DNA of 53,498 bases from an uncultured Mycoplasmatota bacterium (GCA_948467605.1 CAOKET010000009.1:1-53498); one strand, 5' to 3'. Positions 33,869 to 42,265 are shown, numbered from the stretch's first letter. Notes: generated from the sequence alone by a model not told the origin. Made by a program: numbers and translations.

Positions 33869-34345
33869 ATGGAAGAAAAATTAAAAAACATAATACAAAG
33901 ATTAACAGAAAAAAATGAAACCATTTCAACTATGGAGTCATGCACAGGAGGGGAACTGGCAAGTTCCATTACTAATATGGAAGGTGCTAGTGAAGTACTT
34001 AAATTTAGTGCAGTTACTTATTCAAATGAATTTAAAATAAAGATGGGAGTAAGTAGTGATATAATTGATAAATATTCTGTTTATAGTATAGAAACTGCAA
34101 AAGAAATGAGTAAGAAAATAAGTGATTTTACTAATTCTACATATGGAGTTGGTATTACGGGTAAATTAAATAGGATTGATAAAAATAATAAATTTGGTAG
34201 CGATAACACAGTATTTGTTAGTATATATGATAGTAATAATGATAAATATCACACATTTAGTATTGATGTAGAAAAATCATCTAGATTAGAAAATAAAATG
34301 GAAGTAATAAATAAAACTATATATATGTTAGGAGTTATAATATGA
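33869..34345 (+). CDS. pncC: CinA C-terminal domain / NMN deamidase PncC
   Basis: A 158-residue protein corresponding to the CinA C-terminal domain. The conserved block is TMESCTGGELASSIT (about residues 20-34), followed by a Lys in the position of YSxxxK (SNEFKIKMGV, about 54-63) and GVGITGKLN near 98. Stand-alone proteins of this kind deamidate nicotinamide mononucleotide to nicotinate mononucleotide, recycling the pyridine product of DNA ligase. GITGKLN differs from the usual GIAGP. I start at the ATG at 33869. Placement in an operon with an NrtR-like regulator and NAD kinase supports the NAD-recycling role. Confidence 0.85.
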   Translation: MEEKLKNIIQRLTEKNETISTMESCTGGELASSITNMEGASEVLKFSAVTYSNEFKIKMGVSSDIIDKYSVYSIETAKEMSKKISDFTNSTYGVGITGKLNRIDKNNKFGSDNTVFVSIYDSNNDKYHTFSIDVEKSSRLENKMEVINKTIYMLGVII

Positions 34346-34902
34346 TAAAACTTTACATTGTAAGACATGGAGAAACTGACTATAATCTAAAAGAAATAGT
34401 ACAAAATGATGATGCTGTATTAAATGAAACTGGTATAAAACAAGCAAGTAGTGTAAGAGAAAAACTAAATGATATTGATTATGATTTAATAATATCATCT
34501 CCTTTTACTAGAACAAGACAAACAGCAGATATAATAAATATTAAAAATAGACCTATTATTTATGATGATAGATTAGTTGAAAGAGATATGGGAGAATTAA
34601 AAGATAAAAAGATGAGTTATAATTCATATAATGGGGCACTTTATTGGGACTATGAATTAAATTTATCAGATAGAGGAATAGAAAGTGTACAAGACATATT
34701 TAAAAGAGCGGAAGATTTTATAGATTATATAAAGAAAAACTATAATAATAAAACAATCGTAATTGTATCTCATAATGCAACTATACGTGCCATATATCAT
34801 GTAATAAATAATACCAATAGAACAAGTGATTTATATAAATTTAAAGTAAATAATGCATGTTTGCTAGAATATGAATTGGAGGGAAATCATGAAAACATAT
34901 AA
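34342..34902 (+). CDS. Histidine phosphatase family protein
   Basis: A 186-residue phosphoglycerate-mutase-like phosphatase. The catalytic RHGETDYN motif is at residues 8-15, the second Arg is in SSPFTRTRQTA (about 53-63), the acidic residue in VERDMGEL (about 79-86) and the second His in IVSHNATIRAI (about 146-156). The ATG overlaps the pncC stop (ATGA). Substrate is unknown; members act on small phosphates or cobalamin/nucleotide intermediates. Its place in an NAD operon suggests a phosphorylated pyridine or sugar-phosphate substrate (inference). Confidence 0.9.
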   Translation: MIKLYIVRHGETDYNLKEIVQNDDAVLNETGIKQASSVREKLNDIDYDLIISSPFTRTRQTADIINIKNRPIIYDDRLVERDMGELKDKKMSYNSYNGALYWDYELNLSDRGIESVQDIFKRAEDFIDYIKKNYNNKTIVIVSHNATIRAIYHVINNTNRTSDLYKFKVNNACLLEYELEGNHENI

Positions 34903-35716
34903 TTCAGAAGAAGAGTTTTTAAAAGATTACAATAAAGATAGTTACGAAAGATTATCACTTACTACAGATATATTAATATTTAGTGTATCAAGTGGAGTGC
35001 AAGAAAATTATAGAAAACTAAATGAAAAATATTTCAGCATACTTTTAGTTAAAAGAGATGACTACCCATTTAAAGATAAATGGTGCTTACCAGGTGGATT
35101 TGTTGGTTATAATGAAGAATTAGAAGAAGCACCTTTAAGAATACTTAAAAATGAAACAAATATTGATAATATATATTTAGAACAATTATATACATATGGT
35201 GAAGTTAATAGGGATCCAAGAATGAGGGTAATATCAACATCATATATGGCTTTAATAGATAAAAATAGACTAAATGAAAATTTATCTAAAAATGCATCAT
35301 GGTTTAACGTATTAGTATTAGAAGAAAATAATATAGTTGATATAACACTAGATAATGGAACAACTACTTTAAAGTTTAAGATTAAAAAAACTTTAAAAGA
35401 AAAAACTACTGATAGATATAAATTTGAAATATTAGAAAATGATTCTCTTGCGTTTGATCATCCGCTTGTTATAATGGCAGGTATTGAAAGATTAAAAAAT
35501 AAGATAGAATATACTGATATAGTGTTTAATATGATGCCAGAATATTTTACTTTAGGAGAACTACAACAAGTATATGAAACAATATTAGGTAAAAAATTAT
35601 TAGATCCAGCATTTAGAAGAATAATTGCAAAAAAAACAGAGAAAACTACAAAAGTAAAAACAGGAGAAGGACATAGACCATCAGCACTTTTTAGGTATAA
35701 AAATGATAAACATTAA
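34889..35716 (+). CDS. nrtR: NrtR-type Nudix-related transcriptional regulator
   Basis: A 275-residue protein with an N-terminal Nudix domain (about residues 25-150) and a C-terminal winged-helix domain (about 195-270: FTLGELQQVYETILGKKLLDPAFRR), the NrtR architecture. The Nudix box (GFVGYNEELEEAPLRILKNETNI) has lost the catalytic Glu pattern: the usual REL-EE-G has become RIL-NE-N. It should bind ADP-ribose-like ligands without hydrolysis, as expected for a regulator. I start at the ATG at 34889 after GGAGGG; an earlier ATG lies in the preceding gene without a ribosome-binding site. It lies between the phosphatase and nadK and is the natural candidate to bind TGTTAATAACA. Confidence 0.85.
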   Translation: MKTYNSEEEFLKDYNKDSYERLSLTTDILIFSVSSGVQENYRKLNEKYFSILLVKRDDYPFKDKWCLPGGFVGYNEELEEAPLRILKNETNIDNIYLEQLYTYGEVNRDPRMRVISTSYMALIDKNRLNENLSKNASWFNVLVLEENNIVDITLDNGTTTLKFKIKKTLKEKTTDRYKFEILENDSLAFDHPLVIMAGIERLKNKIEYTDIVFNMMPEYFTLGELQQVYETILGKKLLDPAFRRIIAKKTEKTTKVKTGEGHRPSALFRYKNDKH

Positions 35717-36503
35717 AAGAATAGGTATATATAGAAATAATAATTCAAAATGCGAATCAATAAAAAAAGTTTTAGAAGATAAATTATTAGAGAATGATTT
35801 TGAGATAGTTGATGATAATCCAGATTTAGCCATAGCAATCGGTGGAGATGGTTCTTTTCTTAGAATGATTAAAAAATATAACTTTAATACTAATATATAT
35901 TATGTTGGTATAAATGCTGGAACTTTGGGTTTCCTACAAGAGATAAAACCTGATGAAATAGATGAATTTATACTTAAACTAAAACAAAATTTATATAAGT
36001 TAGAATACTTAGGGATACAAGAAACAGAAGTAATTGCTGATAGTATAAGTTCTAAATTTTACTCTTTAAATGAAATTTTAGTAAGAGATAAAAACTTAAA
36101 TACTACAATATTAAATATTAAAATAAATGGGGAACTTCTAGAAAGATATGTAGGAGATGGAATATTAATTTCAACCTCAATTGGTTCAACCGCATATAAT
36201 CTTAGTTTTGGAGGGGCTATAGTATATAGCAATATTCATACTCTTCAAATCACACCTATCGCACCTCTTAATAATAAAGCATATAGAAACTTACTTAATT
36301 CAATAATAATACCTGAAGATAGAAAAATAGAAATAAAACCAGAAAAAGGTAAAGAAAGTTTAATCGTATCTATTGATGGTGAAAATAATATTTATGATGA
36401 TGTTAGTAAAATAATAACAAAGGTTAATGATAAGAAAATAATATGTTTAAGAATGAATGAATATGATTATACTAAAGTAATAAATGATAAATTTATAAAT
36501 TAG
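35703..36503 (+). CDS. nadK: NAD kinase
   Basis: A 266-residue enzyme phosphorylating NAD to NADP. The GGDGS motif is at residues 47-51, the conserved LNEILVR is near 120, and the diagnostic block GDGILISTSIGSTAYNLSFGG lies near 150-170. Length is typical for Firmicutes. The ATG overlaps the nrtR gene by 14 bases, so the two are translationally coupled. It ends the first NAD operon. Confidence 0.95.
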   Translation: MINIKRIGIYRNNNSKCESIKKVLEDKLLENDFEIVDDNPDLAIAIGGDGSFLRMIKKYNFNTNIYYVGINAGTLGFLQEIKPDEIDEFILKLKQNLYKLEYLGIQETEVIADSISSKFYSLNEILVRDKNLNTTILNIKINGELLERYVGDGILISTSIGSTAYNLSFGGAIVYSNIHTLQITPIAPLNNKAYRNLLNSIIIPEDRKIEIKPEKGKESLIVSIDGENNIYDDVSKIITKVNDKKIICLRMNEYDYTKVINDKFIN

Positions 36504-36554
36504 TTATATAATATTTAAAAATAGTGGTATAATTTTAACAAATGTTAATATCAG

Positions 36555-36590
36555 TTGACAAATTTCCAACTAAAATAGGTAGAATGCAAC
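36555..36590 (+). promoter_or_regulatory. Regulatory region shared with the first Xre regulator
   Basis: TTGACA, 19 bases, then TAGAAT inside GGTAGAATGCAAC, with CAACTAAAA in the spacer. It matches the region at 16273-16310 in both sequence and spacing. A second TATAAT lies at 36604. Confidence 0.55.
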
Positions 36591-36627
36591 TTTAAAATTA
36601 GTATATAATTTAACTCGAGGTGAAAGA

Positions 36628-37260
36628 ATGAATATAGGTCAAAGATTAATAATTTTGAGAAAATCTAAACAATTATCACAAGAAGAAGTCGCAGATAAAT
36701 TAAATGTAACAAGACAAACTATTTCTAAATGGGAAACAGAACAAAGCATGCCAGATTTTGATAAAATCGCGCCACTTTGTGAACTTTACGGAATATCAGC
36801 AGATGAACTTTTAACAGGAAAAAAAGAAGAACAAGAAGTAAAGGCAGAACAAATTCCTAATAAAGGATATATAAAAGAAAAACGTGCAAAAGGAATATGC
36901 ATTGGAATTTTACTATACTTTGTTTCAATAGTATGGGTAATGATAACAATCCCAGTATTTATGATGAATCCAATAGTCGCATCAAGTATATTCTTACTTA
37001 TTTGTGGTATTGCAACATACGTAATAGTTTATACTTGTATGGTATATAAGACAGAAAAGACAAAGAAAGAAGAAAAAGAATCTAAACTAATTAAACAAAT
37101 AGACAGTATTCTTTCTATATTTACATTGATAATTTATTTTGCATTAAGTTTTACTACTATGGCATGGCACATAACATGGATTATATGGATTATCTATGCA
37201 TTAGTTATAGAAATAATAAAACTAATATTTCAGTTAAAGGGGAAAGAGTATGAAGAGTAA
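36628..37260 (+). CDS. Xre-family regulator with three or four membrane helices
   Basis: A 210-residue protein. Residues 1-65 form an Xre helix-turn-helix (LSQEEVADKLNVTRQTISKWE). Three or four membrane helices follow: two at about residues 95-135, separated by VASSIFLL, and one or two at about 163-205. GAGGTGA precedes the ATG. Its 3' end overlaps the LiaG-like gene by 11 bases, so the two act together. This pairing resembles envelope-stress units in which a membrane-bound regulator is paired with a cell-surface protein (inference). Confidence 0.87.
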   Translation: MNIGQRLIILRKSKQLSQEEVADKLNVTRQTISKWETEQSMPDFDKIAPLCELYGISADELLTGKKEEQEVKAEQIPNKGYIKEKRAKGICIGILLYFVSIVWVMITIPVFMMNPIVASSIFLLICGIATYVIVYTCMVYKTEKTKKEEKESKLIKQIDSILSIFTLIIYFALSFTTMAWHITWIIWIIYALVIEIIKLIFQLKGKEYEE

Positions 37261-38149
37261 AGGATTGATAATAACATTGATTGTAATGTTATCTATAACT
37301 TGTATTGGATTAGGTGCAATTATGGTACTTATGATAAATGGCAAACTAAGCTTTAGAAACTTTAGTATTTTTGGTATAAATAAAGTAAGCACTACTAAGA
37401 TATTAGATGAGGTTTATGACACAACTATTGAAAATATTAATATAACAACAGATATTAGTAATATAATAATAAAAAAATCAGATAATGAAAATGTAAGAGT
37501 AGTAGTATATGGAGATGCTGATAAAGACAAAATATCAGTTGATTTAGAAAGTAATAATTTAAAAATTAATTCTAAGGGTAAAAAATGTACTTTCTTTTGT
37601 TTTAATGTAAAAATGTCTAAAATAGAAGTATATATACCATCTAATTATGATAAAAATATAGACATTAAAAATGCATATGGCGATATTGAAATTGGAGAAT
37701 TTTCAAATGCAAATATTACAGTGGAAGAGGACTGTGGTGATGTTTATATAGAAGGCATCAAAAAAGTAAACGTAAAAAACAAACTTGGAGATATTAAAAT
37801 AGACAAAGTAATGGATGCTAAAATAGAAGCTGATTGTGGAGATGTCAAAGTAGGTTCTGTAGATAACATAACTGTTAAAAATAATCTAGGAGACATTAAA
37901 ATAAAATCAGTTAACAATTATCTAAATATAGAAGAAGATTGCGGAGATGTTGAAATTGATAATTTAGTATTAAATAAAAATTCAAGTATAAAAAACAGTT
38001 TAGGAGACATAAAAATTAGATCAACAAATGAAATATATATAGATGCTAAAACTAGTTTAGGAGATACTAAGATAAAGAATAATTATAATAAGTCAGATGT
38101 AACATTAAAAATAAACAACAGTTGTGGAGATATTAAGGTAAATAATTAA
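37250..38149 (+). CDS. LiaG-like DUF4097-type beta-solenoid surface protein
   Basis: A 299-residue protein with one N-terminal membrane helix (about residues 5-30) and a long extracytoplasmic repeat region. Units of about 20 residues contain CGD or LGD followed by V/I-x-I. The order is YGD, CGD, LGD, CGD, LGD, CGD, LGD, LGD, CGD. Short repeats with Ile/Val at alternate positions predict a right-handed beta solenoid, as in DUF4097/LiaG proteins. The N-terminal part has a Cys pair (KKCTFFCF). The gene overlaps the Xre regulator and ends in a strong terminator. A role in envelope stress is plausible but not proven. Confidence 0.87.
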   Translation: MKSKGLIITLIVMLSITCIGLGAIMVLMINGKLSFRNFSIFGINKVSTTKILDEVYDTTIENINITTDISNIIIKKSDNENVRVVVYGDADKDKISVDLESNNLKINSKGKKCTFFCFNVKMSKIEVYIPSNYDKNIDIKNAYGDIEIGEFSNANITVEEDCGDVYIEGIKKVNVKNKLGDIKIDKVMDAKIEADCGDVKVGSVDNITVKNNLGDIKIKSVNNYLNIEEDCGDVEIDNLVLNKNSSIKNSLGDIKIRSTNEIYIDAKTSLGDTKIKNNYNKSDVTLKINNSCGDIKVNN

Positions 38150-38155
38150 TAGAGG

Positions 38156-38180
38156 AAATACGAGTTTTCGTATTTTTTTT
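38156..38180 (+). terminator. Intrinsic terminator after the LiaG-like gene
   Basis: A perfect 8-bp stem AAATACGA / TCGTATTT with a GTTT loop, then further T residues. Confidence 0.92.
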
Positions 38181-38201
38181 TATAAATTTTTAAAAAAGTA
38201 G

Positions 38202-38230
38202 TTGACAAAAACGAATGTTATTAATATAAT
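38202..38230 (+). promoter_or_regulatory. Promoter of the NAD salvage operon
   Basis: A consensus TTGACA, 17-base spacer and TATAAT. TGTTATTAA (38217) lies in the spacer and -10, and TGTTAGTAACA (38230-38240) at the transcription start, both variants of the shared operator. Confidence 0.88.
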
Positions 38231-38236
38231 GTTAGT

Positions 38237-38362
38237 AACAGATGAGAAAAATCTGTATTAAAAAATAAATATGTTAATAACAAAAAGTAAATAACAGATA
38301 TATTCTGTTAAAATAATACCTTGTGTTATTAATAAAACGATAATAAGAAAGAAGGAATATTT
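38237..38362 (+). promoter_or_regulatory. Structured 126-base leader with operator copies before nicotinamidase
   Basis: ACAGAT...ATCTGT (38238-38256) and AACAGA...TCTGTT (38293-38309) form hairpins. TGTTAATAACA (38272-38282) and TGTTATTAATA (38324-38334) repeat the promoter motif, and TTAATAACA can pair with TGTTATTAA around the second hairpin. This could be a multi-site NrtR control region or an RNA-level switch. I do not recognise a known riboswitch. Confidence 0.5.
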
Positions 38363-39007
38363 ATGAGTAATAACTTAAAAGAATTAGATAAGTATAGAAA
38401 AATGCTATACATAATTGATATGGTAAATGGTTTTACAAAAGAAGGAGTTTTACATGATCCAAGTATTTTAAAGGCAGTACCTGAACAATTAAAATTATTA
38501 GAAAAATTTAAACATGAGCAAGAAGGTATCTCATTTATAAAAGATAGTCATGAGAAAGGATGTGCTGAATTTAAAACTTTCCCTGAACACTGTGTTAAAG
38601 GAACAAGTGAGGCAGAGTTAATTAGTGAATTAAAACCATATGAAAATGCTTCAAATATTTATTTAAAAAATTCAACTAGTGCAATGTTTGCAAAAGGGAT
38701 GCTTCAAGATCTAAATAAAATGGAAAATCTAAAAGAAGTAGTTGGATGTGGTTGCCTAACAGACGTATGTGTACCTAACTTTTTAATACCACTTAAAAAC
38801 TTCTTTAATGAAATAAATAGAGATGTAAAAGTATTCTTAGTAAAAAAAGCAACTGAAACTTATAATTCTAATGCACATAATAGAGATTACTATACAGAAA
38901 TAGCAATTGCACTTATGAAGCAATCAGGAATAGTAGTAGTAGATAATCTAGAGGAATTGGAAGAAAAAGAAAAACAATATGGTTTACATAAAAAAGGAGA
39001 TAGATAA
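38363..39007 (+). CDS. pncA: Nicotinamidase (isochorismatase-like hydrolase)
   Basis: A 214-residue enzyme hydrolysing nicotinamide to nicotinate. The catalytic triad is visible: Asp in IIDMVNGF (about residue 19), Lys in YLKNSTSAM (about 101) and Cys in GCLTDVCV (about 133). Metal-ligand residues fit Asp-Ser-His in IKDSHEKGC (about 60-68). GAAGGAA precedes the ATG. It opens the second NAD operon, three bases before pncB, and has a strong promoter with candidate NrtR sites. Confidence 0.93.
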   Translation: MSNNLKELDKYRKMLYIIDMVNGFTKEGVLHDPSILKAVPEQLKLLEKFKHEQEGISFIKDSHEKGCAEFKTFPEHCVKGTSEAELISELKPYENASNIYLKNSTSAMFAKGMLQDLNKMENLKEVVGCGCLTDVCVPNFLIPLKNFFNEINRDVKVFLVKKATETYNSNAHNRDYYTEIAIALMKQSGIVVVDNLEELEEKEKQYGLHKKGDR

Positions 39008-39009
39008 TT

Positions 39010-40503
39010 ATGAAAATATATAATGGTTATAAAAGATTACCAAGAAATTATACATTAGTAACAGATGATTATGAATATAAAATGGCTCAGGGCTATTTAA
39101 AGACAAATAAACAAAATGAAATTGCAGTATTTGATATATTCTTTAGAAAAATCCCTAATGGTGGGGGATATGCAATTATGGCAGGTTTAGACAAAATAAT
39201 TGAATATATTAAAGATATAAAATTTACTGAATCTAATTTTGATTATTTTAGAAGAAATGGATATGGTGAAGAATTTATAGATTACTTAAGAAATTTTAAA
39301 TTTACAGGAGATGTTTATGCTATTCCAGATGGAACACCAGTATTTCCAAATGAACCATTAATTACAATAAAAGCACCATTAATAGAATCCCAAATTATAG
39401 AAACATCATTACTTGCAATAATAAATGGTGCGATGGAGCATGCAACTGCTGCAAGAAGAATAGTAGAAGCAACTCCTAACGGTAAAAGTATTATGGAGTT
39501 TGGAGGAAGACGTGCAGATGGCCCAGAGGCAGCAATAGACTCATCAATATATGCTTTAATGGCTGGATGTAATGGAACAAGTAATGTACTTGCTGCTGAT
39601 ATGTTAAATAAAAAAGCACTTGGTACAATGGCACATAGCTGGATCGAGTCATTTGATACAGAATTAGAGGCATTTATATCATTTGCTAAAATTTATCCAG
39701 ATAATTGTATACTTCTAGTTGATACTTACGACACATTAAGAAGTGGTGTACCAAACGCTATAAAGACATTTAATTATATGAAAGAGCATAATATGCCATT
39801 AAATAATATAGGCATAAGAATAGATTCTGGAAATTTAGTAAATCTTTCTAAAGAAGCAAGAAAAATGTTACAACAAGCAGGATTTCCTCAAGCAAAAATA
39901 TGTTTAAGTAATGGTTTAACTGCTGAAAATATAGAAAATTTAGTTGCCGAAGGAGCAGAATTTGATATGTTAGGTGTAGGAGATAATATATCTAAACCAG
40001 ATGGTAGAATGGGTTGTGTATATAAAGAAGTAGCAATAGGAAATTTTGAATCTAATTTAAGACCGAAAATAAAACTATCTAATGATGCGATTAAAATAAC
40101 TAATCCAGGGTATAAAAAGTTATATAGGGCTTATGATAAAAATACTAATCTTGCAATATGTGATGTTATAGAAAGAGCAAATAAACCTATAACTAAAGAA
40201 GATTTAATAATTATTGATCCATCTAATCCAATTAATAAAACAGAAATTACAAATTTTGAATTAGTAGAGTTACAAAAACCAATATTTAAGCAAGGTAAGT
40301 TAGTATATAAAGATAATGATTTAGATATTGATGATGTTAAGTATTATTGTAATTCTCAAATGTCAACTATTTATGATGATGTAAAAAGAACTACTAACCC
40401 AGCAAATTACTATGTTTCTTCTCCATTAGAATATTTTGAGTATAAAAGTCAAATTATTGATGAAGAAAGAGCAAAAGTTAAACAAATAAGAATGGACGTA
40501 TAA
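39010..40503 (+). CDS. pncB: Nicotinate phosphoribosyltransferase
   Basis: A 497-residue enzyme joining nicotinate and PRPP to nicotinate mononucleotide. Conserved blocks include EFGGRRADGPEAAIDSS (about residues 162-178), GTMAHSWIESFDTELEAF (about 202-219, with the phosphorylatable His), LVDTYDTLRSGVPNAI (about 236-251), IRIDSGN and VGDNISKPDGRMG. Length matches the longer PncB form. It is packed between pncA (2-base gap) and the Nudix gene (2-base gap), so translation is probably coupled. Confidence 0.95.
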   Translation: MKIYNGYKRLPRNYTLVTDDYEYKMAQGYLKTNKQNEIAVFDIFFRKIPNGGGYAIMAGLDKIIEYIKDIKFTESNFDYFRRNGYGEEFIDYLRNFKFTGDVYAIPDGTPVFPNEPLITIKAPLIESQIIETSLLAIINGAMEHATAARRIVEATPNGKSIMEFGGRRADGPEAAIDSSIYALMAGCNGTSNVLAADMLNKKALGTMAHSWIESFDTELEAFISFAKIYPDNCILLVDTYDTLRSGVPNAIKTFNYMKEHNMPLNNIGIRIDSGNLVNLSKEARKMLQQAGFPQAKICLSNGLTAENIENLVAEGAEFDMLGVGDNISKPDGRMGCVYKEVAIGNFESNLRPKIKLSNDAIKITNPGYKKLYRAYDKNTNLAICDVIERANKPITKEDLIIIDPSNPINKTEITNFELVELQKPIFKQGKLVYKDNDLDIDDVKYYCNSQMSTIYDDVKRTTNPANYYVSSPLEYFEYKSQIIDEERAKVKQIRMDV

Positions 40504-40505
40504 TT

Positions 40506-41105
40506 ATGAGAAAAGAAAAGTTAGAAGAATTAAAAGAGTATATGCAAGAGTTAAAATCTATTAATATAACTAAAACAAATGATAAACCTAGATTTTTAAG
40601 CATTGATACTTATAATTGTACTATAAACAATGGAAAAACTATAAAAAGAGAGAAATTACTAAAGAATAAAAATGATGGTAGTGCAGTTGTAATAGTACCA
40701 ATAATAAAGGATACTAATGAAATAATACTTGCAGTTGAACCAAGAGTATTTACTACTGATTCAGTTGCAGTAAATTTGCCAGCTGGCTATATAGAAGAGG
40801 GTGAAGGCATAGTAGAAGCAGCAGGAAGAGAACTATTAGAAGAAACTGGATATACATTTAGTGATAATAACGTAATAAATCTAGGTGAGTATTATCAAGA
40901 TCAAGGTTGTAGTGCAGCATTAAATAAATATTTACTAGCACGTAATTGTATTAAAATATCTAGTCAAAAATTAGATGATGGTGAATTTATAAAATATTTT
41001 ATATGTCACTACGAAGAGGCATTAGAATTAATGCATATGGGATATATAAAAGATGCTAATTCTTTTATAGCATTAGAATCAGCTAAACAATATATAAGGA
41101 GGTAA
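40506..41105 (+). CDS. Nudix hydrolase, ADP-ribose pyrophosphatase-like
   Basis: A 199-residue enzyme with an intact Nudix box: GYIEEGEGIVEAAGRELLEETGY (about residues 97-119), satisfying G-x5-E-x7-RE-x2-EE-x-G. N-terminal strands (PRFLSIDTYNCTI) and PLPAG-like LPAGY fit the ADP-ribose pyrophosphatase branch. It probably breaks ADP-ribose or another NAD-derived dinucleotide and contrasts with the degenerate Nudix box in NrtR. It lies between pncB and nadE. Confidence 0.9.
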   Translation: MRKEKLEELKEYMQELKSINITKTNDKPRFLSIDTYNCTINNGKTIKREKLLKNKNDGSAVVIVPIIKDTNEIILAVEPRVFTTDSVAVNLPAGYIEEGEGIVEAAGRELLEETGYTFSDNNVINLGEYYQDQGCSAALNKYLLARNCIKISSQKLDDGEFIKYFICHYEEALELMHMGYIKDANSFIALESAKQYIRR

Positions 41106-41109
41106 TTTT

Positions 41110-41868
41110 ATGACTTTTAATGTCAAAGAACAAACAAACAATGTTATTAATTTTATAAGAAAATATTATAAGGAAAATAATTTAGGAGGTGTAATATTAG
41201 GTATAAGTGGAGGTAAAGATAGTGCAGTTGTTGCAGCGCTATTTACTAAAGCACTAGGATGCGAAAATGTTATTGGTGTAACTCTACCATGCCACTCTAA
41301 AGATAAAGATAAAGTAGATGCTAAAAAGGTAAGTGATTACTATGGATTTAAACTATATAACCTAGATTTAACAAATACATTTGATAGCTTTGTTAAAGAG
41401 ATAGAAAAACTAGGTAATTTTAGTGAAGAAAACAAGAAAAATAGTGATATTAATCTAAAACCTAGATTAAGAATGTCTGCTTTATACTATCTAGCTTCCC
41501 TTTTTTCATCAGTTAATAATAAAACATATTTAGTTGCAGGAACAAGTAATAAATGTGAACTTTATGTTGGATATTTTACTAAGGGTGGAGACTCTGTACA
41601 CGATATTTCACCAATTGCTGACTTTACAGTAGAAGAAGTAATAAAAATAGGGGAATACTTAAGCGTTCCATTTGAAGTTCTTCATAAGGCGCCAAATGAT
41701 GGATTATCTAATATGACAGATGAAGAAAAATTAGGTGTAAAATATTCTGATATTGCAAAATATATGGAACACCATAATTCAGTAGAAGAAAGCATAAGAG
41801 AAAAAATAGAAAAATTACATAATAGTAATTTACATAAATTTGTGATACCAACATATAGGAGGGATTAA
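41110..41868 (+). CDS. nadE: NH3-dependent NAD synthetase
   Basis: A 252-residue enzyme amidating nicotinate adenine dinucleotide to NAD. The ATP-binding P-loop SGGKDSA lies at residues 34-40. The family blocks RLRMSALYYLASL (about 118-130), GTSNKCELYVGYFTKGGDSVHDISPI (about 146-171) and a late acidic TDEEKLGVKYSDIA follow. There is no N-terminal glutaminase domain, so ammonia is the direct donor. AGGAGG precedes the ATG. Confidence 0.96.
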   Translation: MTFNVKEQTNNVINFIRKYYKENNLGGVILGISGGKDSAVVAALFTKALGCENVIGVTLPCHSKDKDKVDAKKVSDYYGFKLYNLDLTNTFDSFVKEIEKLGNFSEENKKNSDINLKPRLRMSALYYLASLFSSVNNKTYLVAGTSNKCELYVGYFTKGGDSVHDISPIADFTVEEVIKIGEYLSVPFEVLHKAPNDGLSNMTDEEKLGVKYSDIAKYMEHHNSVEESIREKIEKLHNSNLHKFVIPTYRRD

Positions 41869-41869
41869 T

Positions 41870-42265
41870 ATGTTTGAAAATATAGAAATAAAATCAAAAG
41901 AATTAAAACAATTATTAATAGATTATTATAAAAATACAACTAAAGATGAATGTATTAGTATATCTTTTAAAACAAGTGAAGAACTTGTAGGATTTTATGA
42001 AAGTAAAAGTATAGTGACAAGAATAAGATTAAAACAAAACTTAAAATTAGGAAGTCAAATTATTTCTAAAGAAAGAGAAATAAATAATAAAGAATTAAAA
42101 GATGTATTAAATGAGATACTAAGTGAACAAGATTATGAAGTTGTAAACTTATATTTAGATAATCAAAAAAATTCTGTAGGTTACTATGAAGATGTCTGTT
42201 ATCAATTTGCAGGAATAAAATTAGACGTTAGGAAAAAACAAAAACAAAAACAAAAAGTAAGATAG
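41870..42265 (+). CDS. Unknown 131-residue protein within the NAD operon
   Basis: A 131-residue soluble protein beginning two bases after nadE with a GGAGG ribosome-binding site. It is mixed alpha/beta with conserved-looking SISFKTSEELVGFYESKSIVTRIRLK and ends in a basic Lys/Gln-rich tail. No catalytic motif is visible. Its tight position between nadE and nadD suggests a role in pyridine nucleotide metabolism or its control, but I do not recognise the family. Confidence 0.78.
   Translation: MFENIEIKSKELKQLLIDYYKNTTKDECISISFKTSEELVGFYESKSIVTRIRLKQNLKLGSQIISKEREINNKELKDVLNEILSEQDYEVVNLYLDNQKNSVGYYEDVCYQFAGIKLDVRKKQKQKQKVR

Noticed and set aside
36535..36548. TTAACAAATGTTAA after nadK as another NrtR operator
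   Set aside because: It resembles the TGTTAATAACA motif only loosely, lacks the AAAAA extension and precedes an Xre gene with no NAD link.
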